Part shown: positions 36,851 to 45,413 of the stretch, piece after piece
Numbering within the stretch: the stretch's first letter is position 1
Layout of the letters: every line of letters starts with the position of its first letter
Origin: Streptomyces sp. NRRL F-2664
GTDB taxonomy: Bacteria; Actinomycetota; Actinomycetes; Streptomycetales; Streptomycetaceae
DNA length: 64,000 nt
Assembly: GCF_000719345.1 (NCBI RefSeq)
Contig: NZ_JOFX01000006.1
Location: forward strand, 1-64,000
Direction of reading: 5' to 3'
Notes under the pieces: model-generated
Database searches by the model: none
Told to the model about the DNA's origin: nothing
What the model saw: the letters and a program-made list of their open reading frames with translations, nothing else
Made by a program: the position numbers and the translations under genes

Positions 36851-38583
36851 GCACCCCTGGCAGAGGCCCCGCCGGCAGTACGGGCATACGGCTGCACGCG
36901 CCGGCGCCCGGCTGGTCCCTCGACGCCGACGTCGTGGTCGTCGGATCCGGTGTGGCGGGCCTGACCGCCGCGCTGCGCTGCGCGGCCGCGGGCCGCCGCA
37001 CCGTCGTGGTCACCAAGGCCCGGCTCGACGACGGCTCCACCCGCTGGGCCCAGGGCGGCATCGCCGCGGCCCTCGGCGAGGGGGACACCCCCGAACAGCA
37101 CCTCGACGACACCCTGGTGGCGGGCGCCGGCCTGTGCGACGAGGAGGCCGTACGGCTGCTCGTCACCGAAGGCCCGGACGCGGTACGCCGGTTGATCGAG
37201 ACCGGTGCGGTCTTCGACACCTCCGCCGAGACCGGGGAGATAGAGCTGACCCGGGAGGGCGGCCACCACCGGCGGCGCATCGCGCACGCGGGCGGCGACG
37301 CCACCGGCGCCGAGATCTCGCGGGCGCTGGTCGAGGCCGTGCACGCCGCGGGCATAGAGACCGTGGAGAACGCGCTCGTCCTGGACCTCCTCCAGGACGC
37401 CGAGGGCCGTACGGCCGGTGTGACGCTGCACGTCATGGGCGAGGGCCAGCACGACGGCGTGGGCGCCGTCCACGCGCCCGCCGTGATCCTCGCGACCGGC
37501 GGCATGGGACAGGTCTTCTCCGCGACGACCAACCCGTCGGTGTCGACCGGGGACGGCGTGGCGCTCGCCCTGCGCGCCGGGGCGGAGGTCTCCGACCTGG
37601 AGTTCGTGCAGTTCCATCCGACGGTGCTGTTCCTCGGCCCGGATGCCGAGGGGCAGCAGCCGCTGGTGTCGGAGGCGGTCCGCGGCGAGGGCGCGTACCT
37701 CGTCGACGCGGACGGCGTGCGCTTCATGCTCGGCCGCCACGAACTCGCCGAGCTGGCCCCGCGCGACATCGTCGCCAAGGGCATCATGCGCCGCATGCAG
37801 GAGCAGGGCGCGCAGCACATGTACCTGGACGCCCGGCACTTCGGCGCCGAGATGTGGGAGCAGCGGTTCCCGACGATCCTGGCCGCGTGCCGCTCGCACG
37901 GCATCGACCCGGTGACCGAGCCGATCCCGGTGGCGCCCGCCGCGCACTACGCCTCAGGCGGCGTACGGACCGACCTGCACGGGCGTACCACCGTCCCCGG
38001 CCTGTACGCCTGCGGCGAGGTCGCCTGCACGGGCGTGCACGGCGCGAACCGGCTCGCCTCCAACTCGCTGCTGGAGGGCCTGGTCTTCGCCGAGCGGATC
38101 GCCGAGGACATCGCCGCGCAGGAGTACGGCGGGGGCGGCCCCGGCGTCCCGGTCCCCTCGACCGGCCCGCTGCAGCCCGCGGGGGCGCGGTTCGAGGTCC
38201 AGCGGATCATGACGGAGGGAGCGGGCGTGCTCCGCTCCGCCGCTTCGCTGGCCGCGGCGGCCGAGGCCCTGGAGGGTCTGTACGCCACCGCACTGAACGA
38301 GCTGGAAGCGCACGGCAAGACCGCCGAGCCGGGTGTGGACACCTGGGAGGCCACCAATCTGCTGTGCGTGGCGCGGGTCCTGGTCGCCGCCGCGCAGCGC
38401 CGCGAGGAGACCCGCGGCTGCCACTGGCGCGAGGACCGTCCGGACCGGGACGATGCGCGGTGGCGCCGCCACCTCGTGGTCCGGCTCTCGGCCACCGAGA
38501 AGCGGGCCCTGGTCGTCGTACCCACCGAATCCGCGGACTTCCCGTCCGTGCACCCCTTGAGCACCCCGAGCCTGGAGCAGTGA
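36847..38583 (+). CDS. nadB: L-aspartate oxidase
   Basis: First step of de novo NAD synthesis: L-aspartate to iminoaspartate. 578 residues. FAD-binding [20 protein letters not shown] (about 29-48), [13 protein letters not shown] [23 protein letters not shown], the HPT substrate loop (QFHPTVLFL), [25 protein letters not shown] and [13 protein letters not shown] are present. GTG 36847 overlaps panC by 4 nt. nadA (quinolinate synthase) is not in the window. Confidence 0.95.
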   Translation: MSTPGRGPAGSTGIRLHAPAPGWSLDADVVVVGSGVAGLTAALRCAAAGRRTVVVTKARLDDGSTRWAQGGIAAALGEGDTPEQHLDDTLVAGAGLCDEEAVRLLVTEGPDAVRRLIETGAVFDTSAETGEIELTREGGHHRRRIAHAGGDATGAEISRALVEAVHAAGIETVENALVLDLLQDAEGRTAGVTLHVMGEGQHDGVGAVHAPAVILATGGMGQVFSATTNPSVSTGDGVALALRAGAEVSDLEFVQFHPTVLFLGPDAEGQQPLVSEAVRGEGAYLVDADGVRFMLGRHELAELAPRDIVAKGIMRRMQEQGAQHMYLDARHFGAEMWEQRFPTILAACRSHGIDPVTEPIPVAPAAHYASGGVRTDLHGRTTVPGLYACGEVACTGVHGANRLASNSLLEGLVFAERIAEDIAAQEYGGGGPGVPVPSTGPLQPAGARFEVQRIMTEGAGVLRSAASLAAAAEALEGLYATALNELEAHGKTAEPGVDTWEATNLLCVARVLVAAAQRREETRGCHWREDRPDRDDARWRRHLVVRLSATEKRALVVVPTESADFPSVHPLSTPSLEQ

Positions 38584-38585
38584 CC

Positions 38586-39554
38586 GTGAGCACCCCCGAA
38601 CTTCCCCTGATCGACCAGAACGACGGCGGCTGCGGCGACGACTGCGCCTGCGGCGACGGCGAGGAGAGCGGCCTCGACCCGGCACTGGCCGAGCTGCTCG
38701 CGGACGCCGGCCTGGACCCCGTCGAGGTCGAGGACATCGCCCACATGGCGCTCGCCGAGGACCTCGACGGCGGCGTGGACGTCACCACGGTGGCCACGGT
38801 CCCCGAGGACGCCGAGGCCGTCGCCGACTTCGTCGCCCGCGAGGACGGCGTCGTGGCGGGCCTGCGCATCGCCGAGGCGGTGTTCTCCGTGGTCTGCACG
38901 GAGGCCTTCGAGGTGGAGCGGCACGCGGAGGACGGCGACGCCGTCAAGGCCGGCCAGGTGCTGCTGTCGGTCCGCGCCCGTACCCGCGACCTGCTGACGG
39001 CCGAGCGCAGCGCGCTGAACATCCTGTGCCGGCTCTCCGGCATCGCGACGGCCACCCGCCGCTGGGCGGACGTCCTGGAGGGCACGAAGGCCAAGGTCCG
39101 CGACACCCGCAAGACCACGCCGGGCCTGCGCTCGCTGGAGAAGTACGCGGTCCGCTGCGGCGGCGGCGTCAACCACCGCATGTCGCTGTCGGACGCGGCG
39201 CTGGTGAAGGACAACCACGTGGTCGCCGCGGGCGGCGTCGCACAGGCCTTCCACGCGGTGCGCGAGGCCTTCCCGGACGTCCCGATCGAGGTCGAGGTCG
39301 ACACGATGCACCAGGTCCGCGAGGTGCTCGACGCGGGTGCGGACCTGATCCTGCTGGACAACTTCACGGTCCCGGAGACCGAGGAGGCGGTGGCGCTGGT
39401 GGCGGGCCGCGCGGTGCTGGAGTCCTCGGGCCGGCTGACCCTGGACACCGCCCGGGCGTACGCGCAGACCGGCGTGGACTACCTGGCGGTCGGCGGGCTG
39501 ACCCACTCCTCGCCGATCCTGGACATCGGTCTCGACCTGCGCGAGGCGGTGTAA
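38586..39554 (+). CDS. nadC: nicotinate-nucleotide pyrophosphorylase (quinolinate phosphoribosyltransferase)
   Basis: Converts quinolinate and PRPP to nicotinate mononucleotide. 322 residues, about 35 longer than usual. The extra N-terminus contains GGCGDDCACGDGEESG with three Cys (C-x3-C-x-C) before the conserved start DPALAELLADAGLDP. Core motifs: RTRDLLTAERSALNILCRLSGIAT, DTRKTTPGLRSLEKYAVRCGGGVNHR, LVKDNH and EVEVDT. The start GTG 38586 is 2 nt after the nadB stop. Confidence 0.94.
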   Translation: MSTPELPLIDQNDGGCGDDCACGDGEESGLDPALAELLADAGLDPVEVEDIAHMALAEDLDGGVDVTTVATVPEDAEAVADFVAREDGVVAGLRIAEAVFSVVCTEAFEVERHAEDGDAVKAGQVLLSVRARTRDLLTAERSALNILCRLSGIATATRRWADVLEGTKAKVRDTRKTTPGLRSLEKYAVRCGGGVNHRMSLSDAALVKDNHVVAAGGVAQAFHAVREAFPDVPIEVEVDTMHQVREVLDAGADLILLDNFTVPETEEAVALVAGRAVLESSGRLTLDTARAYAQTGVDYLAVGGLTHSSPILDIGLDLREAV

Positions 39555-39557
39555 CCG

Positions 39558-40367
39558 GTGCTCCTCACCATCGACGTGGGCAACACCCACACGGTCCTGG
39601 GACTGTTCGACGGTGACGAGATCGTCGAGCACTGGCGCATCTCGACCGACCCGCGGCGCACGGCCGACGAGATGGCCGTGCTCATGCAGGGCCTGATGGG
39701 CATGCACCCGATGCTCGGCAGCGAGCTCGGCGACGGGATCCACGGCATCGCGATCTGCTCGACGGTGCCGTCGGTCCTGCACGAGCTGCGCGAGGTCACC
39801 CGGCGCTACTACGGCGACGTGCCGGCGGTGCTGGTGGAGCCGGGCATCAAGACGGGCGTGCCGATCCTGATGGACAACCCGAAGGAGGTCGGCGCGGATC
39901 GCATCATCAACGCGGTCGCGGCGGTCGAGCTCTACGGGGGCCCGGCGATCGTGGTGGACTTCGGCACGGCGACCACCTTCGACGCGGTGTCCGCGAAGGG
40001 CGAGTACGTGGGCGGGGTGATCTCGCCGGGGATAGAGATCTCGATGGAGGCGCTCGGCGTGCGGGGCGCCCAGCTGCGCAAGATCGAACTGGCCCGGCCG
40101 CGGCACGTGATCGGCAAGTCCACGGTCGAGGCGATGCAGTCGGGTGTGATCTACGGCTTCGCGGGCCAGGTCGACGGGGTCGTGGCCCGTATGGCCAAGG
40201 AGCTGGCGGGTCCGCACGGTGATCCGGACGACGTCCGCGTCATCGCCACGGGCGGTCTGGCGCCGATGGTGCTGGGCGAGTCGTCGGTGATCGACGACCA
40301 CGAGCCGTGGCTGACGCTGATCGGCCTGCGGCTGGTGTACCAGCGCAACGCGCCGAACTTCGAGTAG
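39558..40367 (+). CDS. coaX: type III pantothenate kinase
   Basis: Phosphorylates pantothenate, the first step from pantothenate to CoA. 269 residues, CoaX type. Motifs: LTIDVGNTHTVLGLFDGD (phosphate 1), NPKEVGADRIINAVAAVE, VVDFGTATTFDAVS (phosphate 2) and GVISPGIEISMEAL, with IATGGLAPM near the end. GTG 39558, 3 nt after the nadC stop, closes the cofactor operon. Confidence 0.95.
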   Translation: MLLTIDVGNTHTVLGLFDGDEIVEHWRISTDPRRTADEMAVLMQGLMGMHPMLGSELGDGIHGIAICSTVPSVLHELREVTRRYYGDVPAVLVEPGIKTGVPILMDNPKEVGADRIINAVAAVELYGGPAIVVDFGTATTFDAVSAKGEYVGGVISPGIEISMEALGVRGAQLRKIELARPRHVIGKSTVEAMQSGVIYGFAGQVDGVVARMAKELAGPHGDPDDVRVIATGGLAPMVLGESSVIDDHEPWLTLIGLRLVYQRNAPNFE

Positions 40368-40380
40368 GCGGTCGCGGTCC

Positions 40381-40408
40381 GGGCCCTGCCCCCAGGGGGG
40401 TGGGGCCC
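40381..40408 (+). terminator. GC-rich hairpin after coaX
   Basis: GGGCCC (40381-40386) and CCCCC pair with GGGGG and GGGCCC (40403-40408), 13 nt after the coaX stop. There is no U run. Probably ends the cofactor operon. Confidence 0.55.
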
Positions 40409-40437
40409 GGCCGCGTGTCCGGCCGGCGCGCGGGGGG

Positions 40438-40647
40438 TCAGCACGGGTGCGGGCGGGTCAGCATCCGGCGCAGGGCGGCTCTCCAGGGGTGGCGGGCCTC
40501 ACCGCCGTCCAGGACGGCCCGGAACTGCTGGTAGGAGCGGGCCGCGCGGACGACGGCCACGTCGTCGCGTCCGGGCGGCGGGGGCATGGGGTCCCCGTGC
40601 CGGGACGCACGGTAGGTGTCGAGGAGGTACTGCTCGATCGCTGTCAT
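40438..40647 (-). CDS. small hypothetical protein
   Basis: 69 residues: MTAIEQYLLDTYRASRHGDP, then a Pro/Asp segment and helical VRAARSYQQFRAVLDGGE, ending in a basic HPWRAALRRMLTRPHP stretch. No signal peptide or membrane helix. GAGGGTGG lies about 5 nt before the ATG. Convergent with coaX. Family not recognised. Confidence 0.6.
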   Translation of the reverse strand: MTAIEQYLLDTYRASRHGDPMPPPPGRDDVAVVRAARSYQQFRAVLDGGEARHPWRAALRRMLTRPHPC

Positions 40648-41419
40648 GCATCCACCCTCACCCCGTCGGCCCCGTCGCGCACCACGGTTGACGCGCCCCG
40701 CCGGACGTCGCGGCCGAAAGCCGCCCCGGGCGGTGACGACCACTCGTCCGGCCGCGGGGCCGGGCCCCGCGCGGCCACCCGTACGGCGGCGCCGGGTGGC
40801 CGGGCCGGCCGTCCCCGACATGCGGGAACGGACAGAATGGCCCGATGAGCGTCACCCTCGACATCGCCGCACGGCATGGGCGCGGCGACCGATCCCCGCC
40901 CGGGCAGCGGCCTCGTCTTCGTGCCGACCGGCTTGGGCCGGCCGCATCTGCCGGTGCTGCATCGGACGCCGGTGAACGTGCACGGGATCACCACGCCGGA
41001 GGTGCCGCGACACCCGGCCGTCCCGAAAAGGCCCGGTCTGATGCATACGCGGCGGCAGGGCCGGTATGCCCGGCACCCGTTGGATCCGGGTGCGGTCGCC
41101 CGTATCGGCTCGGACTTCGTCGAGGGCATCCTCCGGTAGCGCCAACGCGCAGGTGGTTGGCCGGATGTGACCGGCCCAGAGTCACCGATATACGGAATTC
41201 ATAAACCGAAATCAGCGAAAACTCTGGCCATGATGGCCACTTGCTGTCTAACGTGCGCTCACTGTTCGCCCACGTAACGCGCACCGCGTCCGCACGTCCG
41301 GTCCGTCGCGTTCCGCCGTGCTGTGCCCTGCTCCGCCCGTCGTGCCCGGATCGACCTCGTTCCGCGGGTCGTGCCCAGCTCCGCCCTTTCCTGCTCGTCT
41401 CTGTCGTGGAAGGACCTTC
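40648..41419. other. gene-poor stretch, possibly with a decayed gene
   Basis: About 770 bp with no convincing gene. An ATG at 40845 (MSVTLDIAARHG) has a plausible start but its frame soon loses coding character, while an overlapping frame (40876-41139) ends RIGSDFVEGILR; together they could be a frameshifted remnant. Bases 41185-41240 are AT-rich for this genome (TATACGGAATTCATAAACCG) and, with TCTAAC near 41248, may hold the promoter of the M28 peptidase gene. Confidence 0.45.
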
Positions 41420-42973
41420 ATGCCCTCACGCCGTATAGCCGCAGCAACCGCCGCCCTGGCAGCCGCGGCCCTCGTCTCGCCCCTGCTGCTCGCCGGACCG
41501 GCCGGTGCCACCGGGAGCCCGCAGAGCGACGCCGCCCGCGGCGACGCACTGGCCCGCAAGCTGGTCAAGGACGCGACCGGCAAGGGAGCCTTCAACCACC
41601 TCAAGGTCCTGCAGTCGATCGCCGACTACAACAACGGCAACCGCGCGGCCGGTTCCAAGGGCCACGAGCAGTCGGCCAAGTACGTCGAGGCCGTGATGAA
41701 GGCCGCCGGCTACACGGTCACCCGCAACGAGTTCGACTTCGTCTTCGTCGAGACGATCGAAGAGAAGCTGACGGTGAACGGTGCGAGCGGGCGCGACGTC
41801 CCGATCCACCTGATGACCTACACGGCGAACTCCCCCGAGGGCGGCGTCACCGCCCCGGTCGCCGTCGCCCCGGTCGACGCCGACGGGACCAACGGCTGCG
41901 AGCCGGGCGACTTCGCCGCCGGCACCTTCACCGGCAGGATCGCCCTGGTCAAGCGCGGCGGCTGCACCTTCGCGGTGAAGCAGCAGAACGCGGCCGCGGC
42001 CGGCGCGGTCGGCGCGGTCATCTACAACAACACCGCGGGCGCCCTGAACGGCACCATAGGCGACCCGGCCGCCGGCAAGATCCCCACCGGCGGCATCAGC
42101 CAGGAGGACGGCGAGAAGCTCGCCGCCGAGGCCGCCGCCGGTCCGGTCGAGGTCACCCTCGACATCCGCGAGCTGCGCGAGAACCGCAAGACCTTCAACG
42201 TCATCGCCGAGACCAAGGGCGGCGACGAGAACAACACCGTCTTCCTCGGCGCCCACCTGGACTCGGTGGCGGCCGGTCCGGGCATCAACGACAACGGCTC
42301 CGGCTCGGCCGGCATCCTCCAGGTCGCCCAGCGGCTCGCGAGCGAGCAGAAGAAGGTCAAGAACAAGGTCAGGTTCGCCTGGTGGTCGGCGGAGGAGTTC
42401 GGCCTGCTCGGCTCCGAGGCGTACGTCGCCGGCCTGACGGACGCGCAGAAGAAGCAGATCAAGCTGTACCTGAACTTCGACATGATCGCCTCGCCGAACG
42501 CCGCGTACTTCGTCTACGACGGCGACGACTCCGACGGGGTCGGCGCGGGCCCGGGCCCGGAGGGCTCCGCCCAGCTGGAGAAGGGGATCACCGACTTCCT
42601 CGACTCGAAGAAGATCCCGCACGCGGGCACGGACTTCTCCGGCCGCTCGGACTACGGCCCGTTCATCGAGGTGGGCATCCCGTCCGGCGGTACCTTCACC
42701 GGCGCCGAGGGCATCAAGACGCCCGAGGAGGCCGCGAAGTTCGGCGGTCAGGCCGGTGTCGCCTACGACGTGAACTACCACGGCGCGGGTGACGACATCA
42801 CCAACATCGACCACAAGGCGCTCGACATCAACGTCGACGTCATCGCGGACGCGGTCGGCCACTACGCCCACGACCTCGCCCCGCTGTCGAAGCCGGTCGT
42901 GTCGACGCCGACCCCCGGCGGCAGCGGTGGCGGCGGCGGTCTGCACACGGGCCACGACGAGGTCACGCAGTAG
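41420..42973 (+). CDS. secreted M28-family aminopeptidase with PA domain
   Basis: About 517 residues. A signal peptide (MPSRRIAAATAALAAAALVSPLLLAGPAGA, cleavage near residue 30) is followed by the peptidase fold with an inserted PA domain (about 130-225, IALVKRGGCTFAVKQQNAAAAGA). Zinc ligands are visible: GAHLDSV (His), GINDNGSGSAG (bridging Asp), SAEEFGLLGS (catalytic Glu plus ligand Glu), NFDMIASPN (Asp) and VNYHGAGDD (His). It resembles the S. griseus leucine aminopeptidase group with a longer N-terminus. The C-terminal GGSGGGGGLHTGHDEVTQ is a flexible tail. AAGGA lies 6 nt before the ATG. Confidence 0.93.
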   Translation: MPSRRIAAATAALAAAALVSPLLLAGPAGATGSPQSDAARGDALARKLVKDATGKGAFNHLKVLQSIADYNNGNRAAGSKGHEQSAKYVEAVMKAAGYTVTRNEFDFVFVETIEEKLTVNGASGRDVPIHLMTYTANSPEGGVTAPVAVAPVDADGTNGCEPGDFAAGTFTGRIALVKRGGCTFAVKQQNAAAAGAVGAVIYNNTAGALNGTIGDPAAGKIPTGGISQEDGEKLAAEAAAGPVEVTLDIRELRENRKTFNVIAETKGGDENNTVFLGAHLDSVAAGPGINDNGSGSAGILQVAQRLASEQKKVKNKVRFAWWSAEEFGLLGSEAYVAGLTDAQKKQIKLYLNFDMIASPNAAYFVYDGDDSDGVGAGPGPEGSAQLEKGITDFLDSKKIPHAGTDFSGRSDYGPFIEVGIPSGGTFTGAEGIKTPEEAAKFGGQAGVAYDVNYHGAGDDITNIDHKALDINVDVIADAVGHYAHDLAPLSKPVVSTPTPGGSGGGGGLHTGHDEVTQ

Positions 42974-42989
42974 TCGCACAGCGCCGGCC

Positions 42990-43025
42990 GGGGGCCGGGA
43001 TCCCGTGCGCGGGATCCCGGCCCCC
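42990..43025. terminator. bidirectional terminator, 16-bp perfect stem
   Basis: Perfect inverted repeat 42990-43005 with 43010-43025, 4-nt loop, between the convergent M28 peptidase and the 43034-44068 gene. On the plus strand it is followed by CGCCGTTTCTACG. Confidence 0.78.
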
Positions 43026-43033
43026 CGCCGTTT

Positions 43034-44068
43034 CTACGGGGTGTCCCGCGACCACCTCGCGGTGATGTGGGTGAGGGCGCGGGCGGTCTCGTCCAGACGG
43101 CGGGAGCCGGAGCGGAGGGTCCTGCTCAGTTCCACGTGCAGGAAGCGGGTCCCGTGCTCGGCGGCGAGCCGGCCCTGCTCGTTGGTCCGGCCCGAGAGCC
43201 TGCACGGGGCGGACCACGCCCGGCACACGGCGAGGCCCTGGCCGTCCAGCTTCTCGGCGAGCCGTTCGGCGTCATCGACCGCCCGGCGGCCCGCGCCGGT
43301 GGAGACGACGGAGTCGCTGCCGGGGACGGAGTCGTCGGCGAATCCGTGCAGTTGGACGCCCGGCAGGCCGCGCCTGGTCAGCTCGGTGACCACGGCGTGG
43401 AAGACCGAGTCGGTGCGGTGCGCCATGTCGGCCGGGTTCCCCTCGCCACCGGCGTCCGTCTCGTCACCCGCCCCTTCCGCTCCGGCCGCGCCGGAACCGG
43501 CCGCCGAACCCGCCGTGCGGTGGGCCCCCGCGATCACCATGACCCCGCCCGGGGCGCCCCGCAGCACCCTGACCCCGAGCCGCTCGGTGCCCTGGTCGGC
43601 GACGGGGTGCGGGACCTGGACCGACCAGCGGGGAGGCGCCCCGAGGTCGACGTAGACGCGGCCCCAGCCCCGGTGGGCGGATCCGGACCGCCCCACCGCG
43701 TCGGAGACCTCCGCGAAGCGGCGGCCGCCGGCCGTGTCGGTGAAGGTGTCGACCCTGTGGTCCACCTCGGCCAGCCGCCTGCGCGCCCTGTCGACGTTCC
43801 CGTCGAGCAGGGCGGACACCCCGTCGCCCACGATCGCCGTCTCGGTCTGCGTGGGCGCGCGGTAGCCGCCCGTCACACCGAACTGTCCCGTGAAGCGGGT
43901 GACACGGTCCAGGAGATCTATGTCCTCCGCCACAGGAGAAGGGGAGGGGGCCGCTCCGTTTTCGACCGAATTGCTGGGACCAAAAGCGGCGTAAGCCACC
44001 AGCGACATGATCACGCCACACATGATCACGCCGATCGTTACGCCCTTGGGGAACTTCACCGTCTGCAC
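43034..44068 (-). CDS. membrane-anchored hydrolase-like protein, divergent from capA
   Basis: 344 residues. One N-terminal helix (VTIGVIMCGVIMSLVAYAAFG, about 10-30) acts as an anchor or signal. The outer domain has many conserved-looking His/Glu: VPHPVADQGTE (H154), VIAGAHRTAG (H183), MAHRTDSVFHAV (H217, H224), VQLHGFADDS (H241) and RFLHVELSRTLRS (H311, E313). The last motif recalls the VQLELSR-type end of zinc-dependent poly-gamma-glutamate hydrolases (PghP/PF05908-like). That assignment is inference from motifs and from position next to the pgs genes. Its GTG is 17 nt from the capA GTG. Confidence 0.72.
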   Translation of the reverse strand: MQTVKFPKGVTIGVIMCGVIMSLVAYAAFGPSNSVENGAAPSPSPVAEDIDLLDRVTRFTGQFGVTGGYRAPTQTETAIVGDGVSALLDGNVDRARRRLAEVDHRVDTFTDTAGGRRFAEVSDAVGRSGSAHRGWGRVYVDLGAPPRWSVQVPHPVADQGTERLGVRVLRGAPGGVMVIAGAHRTAGSAAGSGAAGAEGAGDETDAGGEGNPADMAHRTDSVFHAVVTELTRRGLPGVQLHGFADDSVPGSDSVVSTGAGRRAVDDAERLAEKLDGQGLAVCRAWSAPCRLSGRTNEQGRLAAEHGTRFLHVELSRTLRSGSRRLDETARALTHITARWSRDTP

Positions 44069-44088
44069 TGGCTGAAAATAGCCGAGTG
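44066..44088. promoter_or_regulatory. palindrome spanning both start codons of the divergent pair
   Basis: CACTGGCT (44066-44073) and AGCC-G-AGTG (44080-44088) form an inverted repeat with one unpaired base around GAAAAT. It covers the GTG starts of both the hydrolase-like gene and capA, whose coding regions are only 17 nt apart. There is no room for ribosome binding sites or separate promoters, so both mRNAs may be leaderless or initiate further in. Confidence 0.5.
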
Positions 44089-45339
44089 AAAATCGCCCTT
44101 CCCCGTCCGGCCCCCGCTCTTGCCCGCGCGGTGCTCCTCGTGCTGCCGCTGAGCATTTCGCTCGCGGGGTGCGGCCTCCTCGGCGGCCGGCAGGAGAACC
44201 AGGGGCCGTCGGCGGGCGATGCGGCGGGCGCCCGGAACACGGGCCGCTCCTTCACCGTCGCCGCCGCGGGCGACATCCTCATCCACCCGCAGCTGACCGA
44301 CCAGGCGGCCCGGGACGCCAAGGCCGCCGGGCAGACGGGGTACGACTTCGACCGGATCATGGCGGGGGTCGCACCGGTCATCAGCAAGGCCGACCTCGGC
44401 ATCTGCCACATGGAGCCGGTCCTGGGCAAGCCGAACGGCCCCTTCCAGACCTACCCCGACTTCCTCGTCCCGCCGCAGATCGCCAAGACGATCAAGAACG
44501 TCGGCTACGACACCTGCTCGACGGCCTCGAACCACACCCTCGACCACGGCCCGGACGGCGTGTTCCGCACCCTGGACACCCTGGACCGGGAGGGCCTCAA
44601 GCACACCGGATCCGCCCGGAGCCGGGAGGAGCACGACACGCCCCTGATCCTCGACGTCAAGGGCGTCAAGGTCGGGCAGATCTCCTTCGCCTTCGGCTTC
44701 AACGGGCGCAAGGTCCCCGAGGACAAGCCCTGGCTGGCCAACCTCACCAGCTTCAAGGCCATCGCCGCGGCCGAGAAGCAGGCCCGCGCGGCCGGCGCCG
44801 AAGTCGTGATCCTCTCCGTCCACTGGGGGCGCGAGCACCAGCCGAACGCCAGCAACCCGCAACTGCAGCTGGCCCGCCGGATCGCCGAGGAGACCGGGAT
44901 CAACCTGGTCATCGGCCATCACGCCCACGTCGTGCAGCCGATGGAGAAGATCGGCGACACGTGGGTCGCGTACGGGCTCGGCAACCAGCTCGCCCGCCAC
45001 GACGTGCCCAGCGGTCTGACCGAGGAGGGCGCCATCGGCTGGTTCGAGTTCGGCGAGAAGAACGGCGCGTGGGACGTCCAGGCCCGCTTCGTGCCCACCT
45101 TCACCGACATCCCGCCGGACCCCGAGGCCGCCCCCGGGTCGGAGGCTCCCGCCACCGACGCCCAGCCGGTGCGCGACCACCGCCTGGTCGATGTCGTGGA
45201 GGCCCTCCGCAACGACAGCGGCCTGCTGCCCGAACAGCGCGCCCGCTACCGCCTGGCCTTCGAGCGCACCCAGGGCACCCTGCTCAACCGCGGCGCCGGC
45301 AAGGACGGCCTGCGCCCCCTTCGGGGGCTGCCCGGGTGA
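44086..45339 (+). CDS. capA: CapA/PgsA-like poly-gamma-glutamate synthesis lipoprotein
   Basis: 417 residues. Lipoprotein signal with lipobox LAGC (about 26-29) in place of the membrane helix of B. subtilis PgsA. The calcineurin-like CapA domain (about 55-310) shows AAAGDILIHPQL, STASNHTLDHGPDG, VVILSVHWGREHQP, VIGHHAHVVQPME and VAYGLGNQLA. CapA/PgsA assists polymer synthesis and export on the outer face of the membrane. First gene of capA - HAMP protein - pgsB - pgsC. The GTG start lies within a shared palindrome. Confidence 0.9.
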   Translation: MKIALPRPAPALARAVLLVLPLSISLAGCGLLGGRQENQGPSAGDAAGARNTGRSFTVAAAGDILIHPQLTDQAARDAKAAGQTGYDFDRIMAGVAPVISKADLGICHMEPVLGKPNGPFQTYPDFLVPPQIAKTIKNVGYDTCSTASNHTLDHGPDGVFRTLDTLDREGLKHTGSARSREEHDTPLILDVKGVKVGQISFAFGFNGRKVPEDKPWLANLTSFKAIAAAEKQARAAGAEVVILSVHWGREHQPNASNPQLQLARRIAEETGINLVIGHHAHVVQPMEKIGDTWVAYGLGNQLARHDVPSGLTEEGAIGWFEFGEKNGAWDVQARFVPTFTDIPPDPEAAPGSEAPATDAQPVRDHRLVDVVEALRNDSGLLPEQRARYRLAFERTQGTLLNRGAGKDGLRPLRGLPG

Positions 45340-45413
45340 CCCCGCCCCGCACACCGGCCGGCGAACGCACGACGCCCCCGCCCTCCGGACCCCGTCAGGA
45401 AGGACACCCCGCC

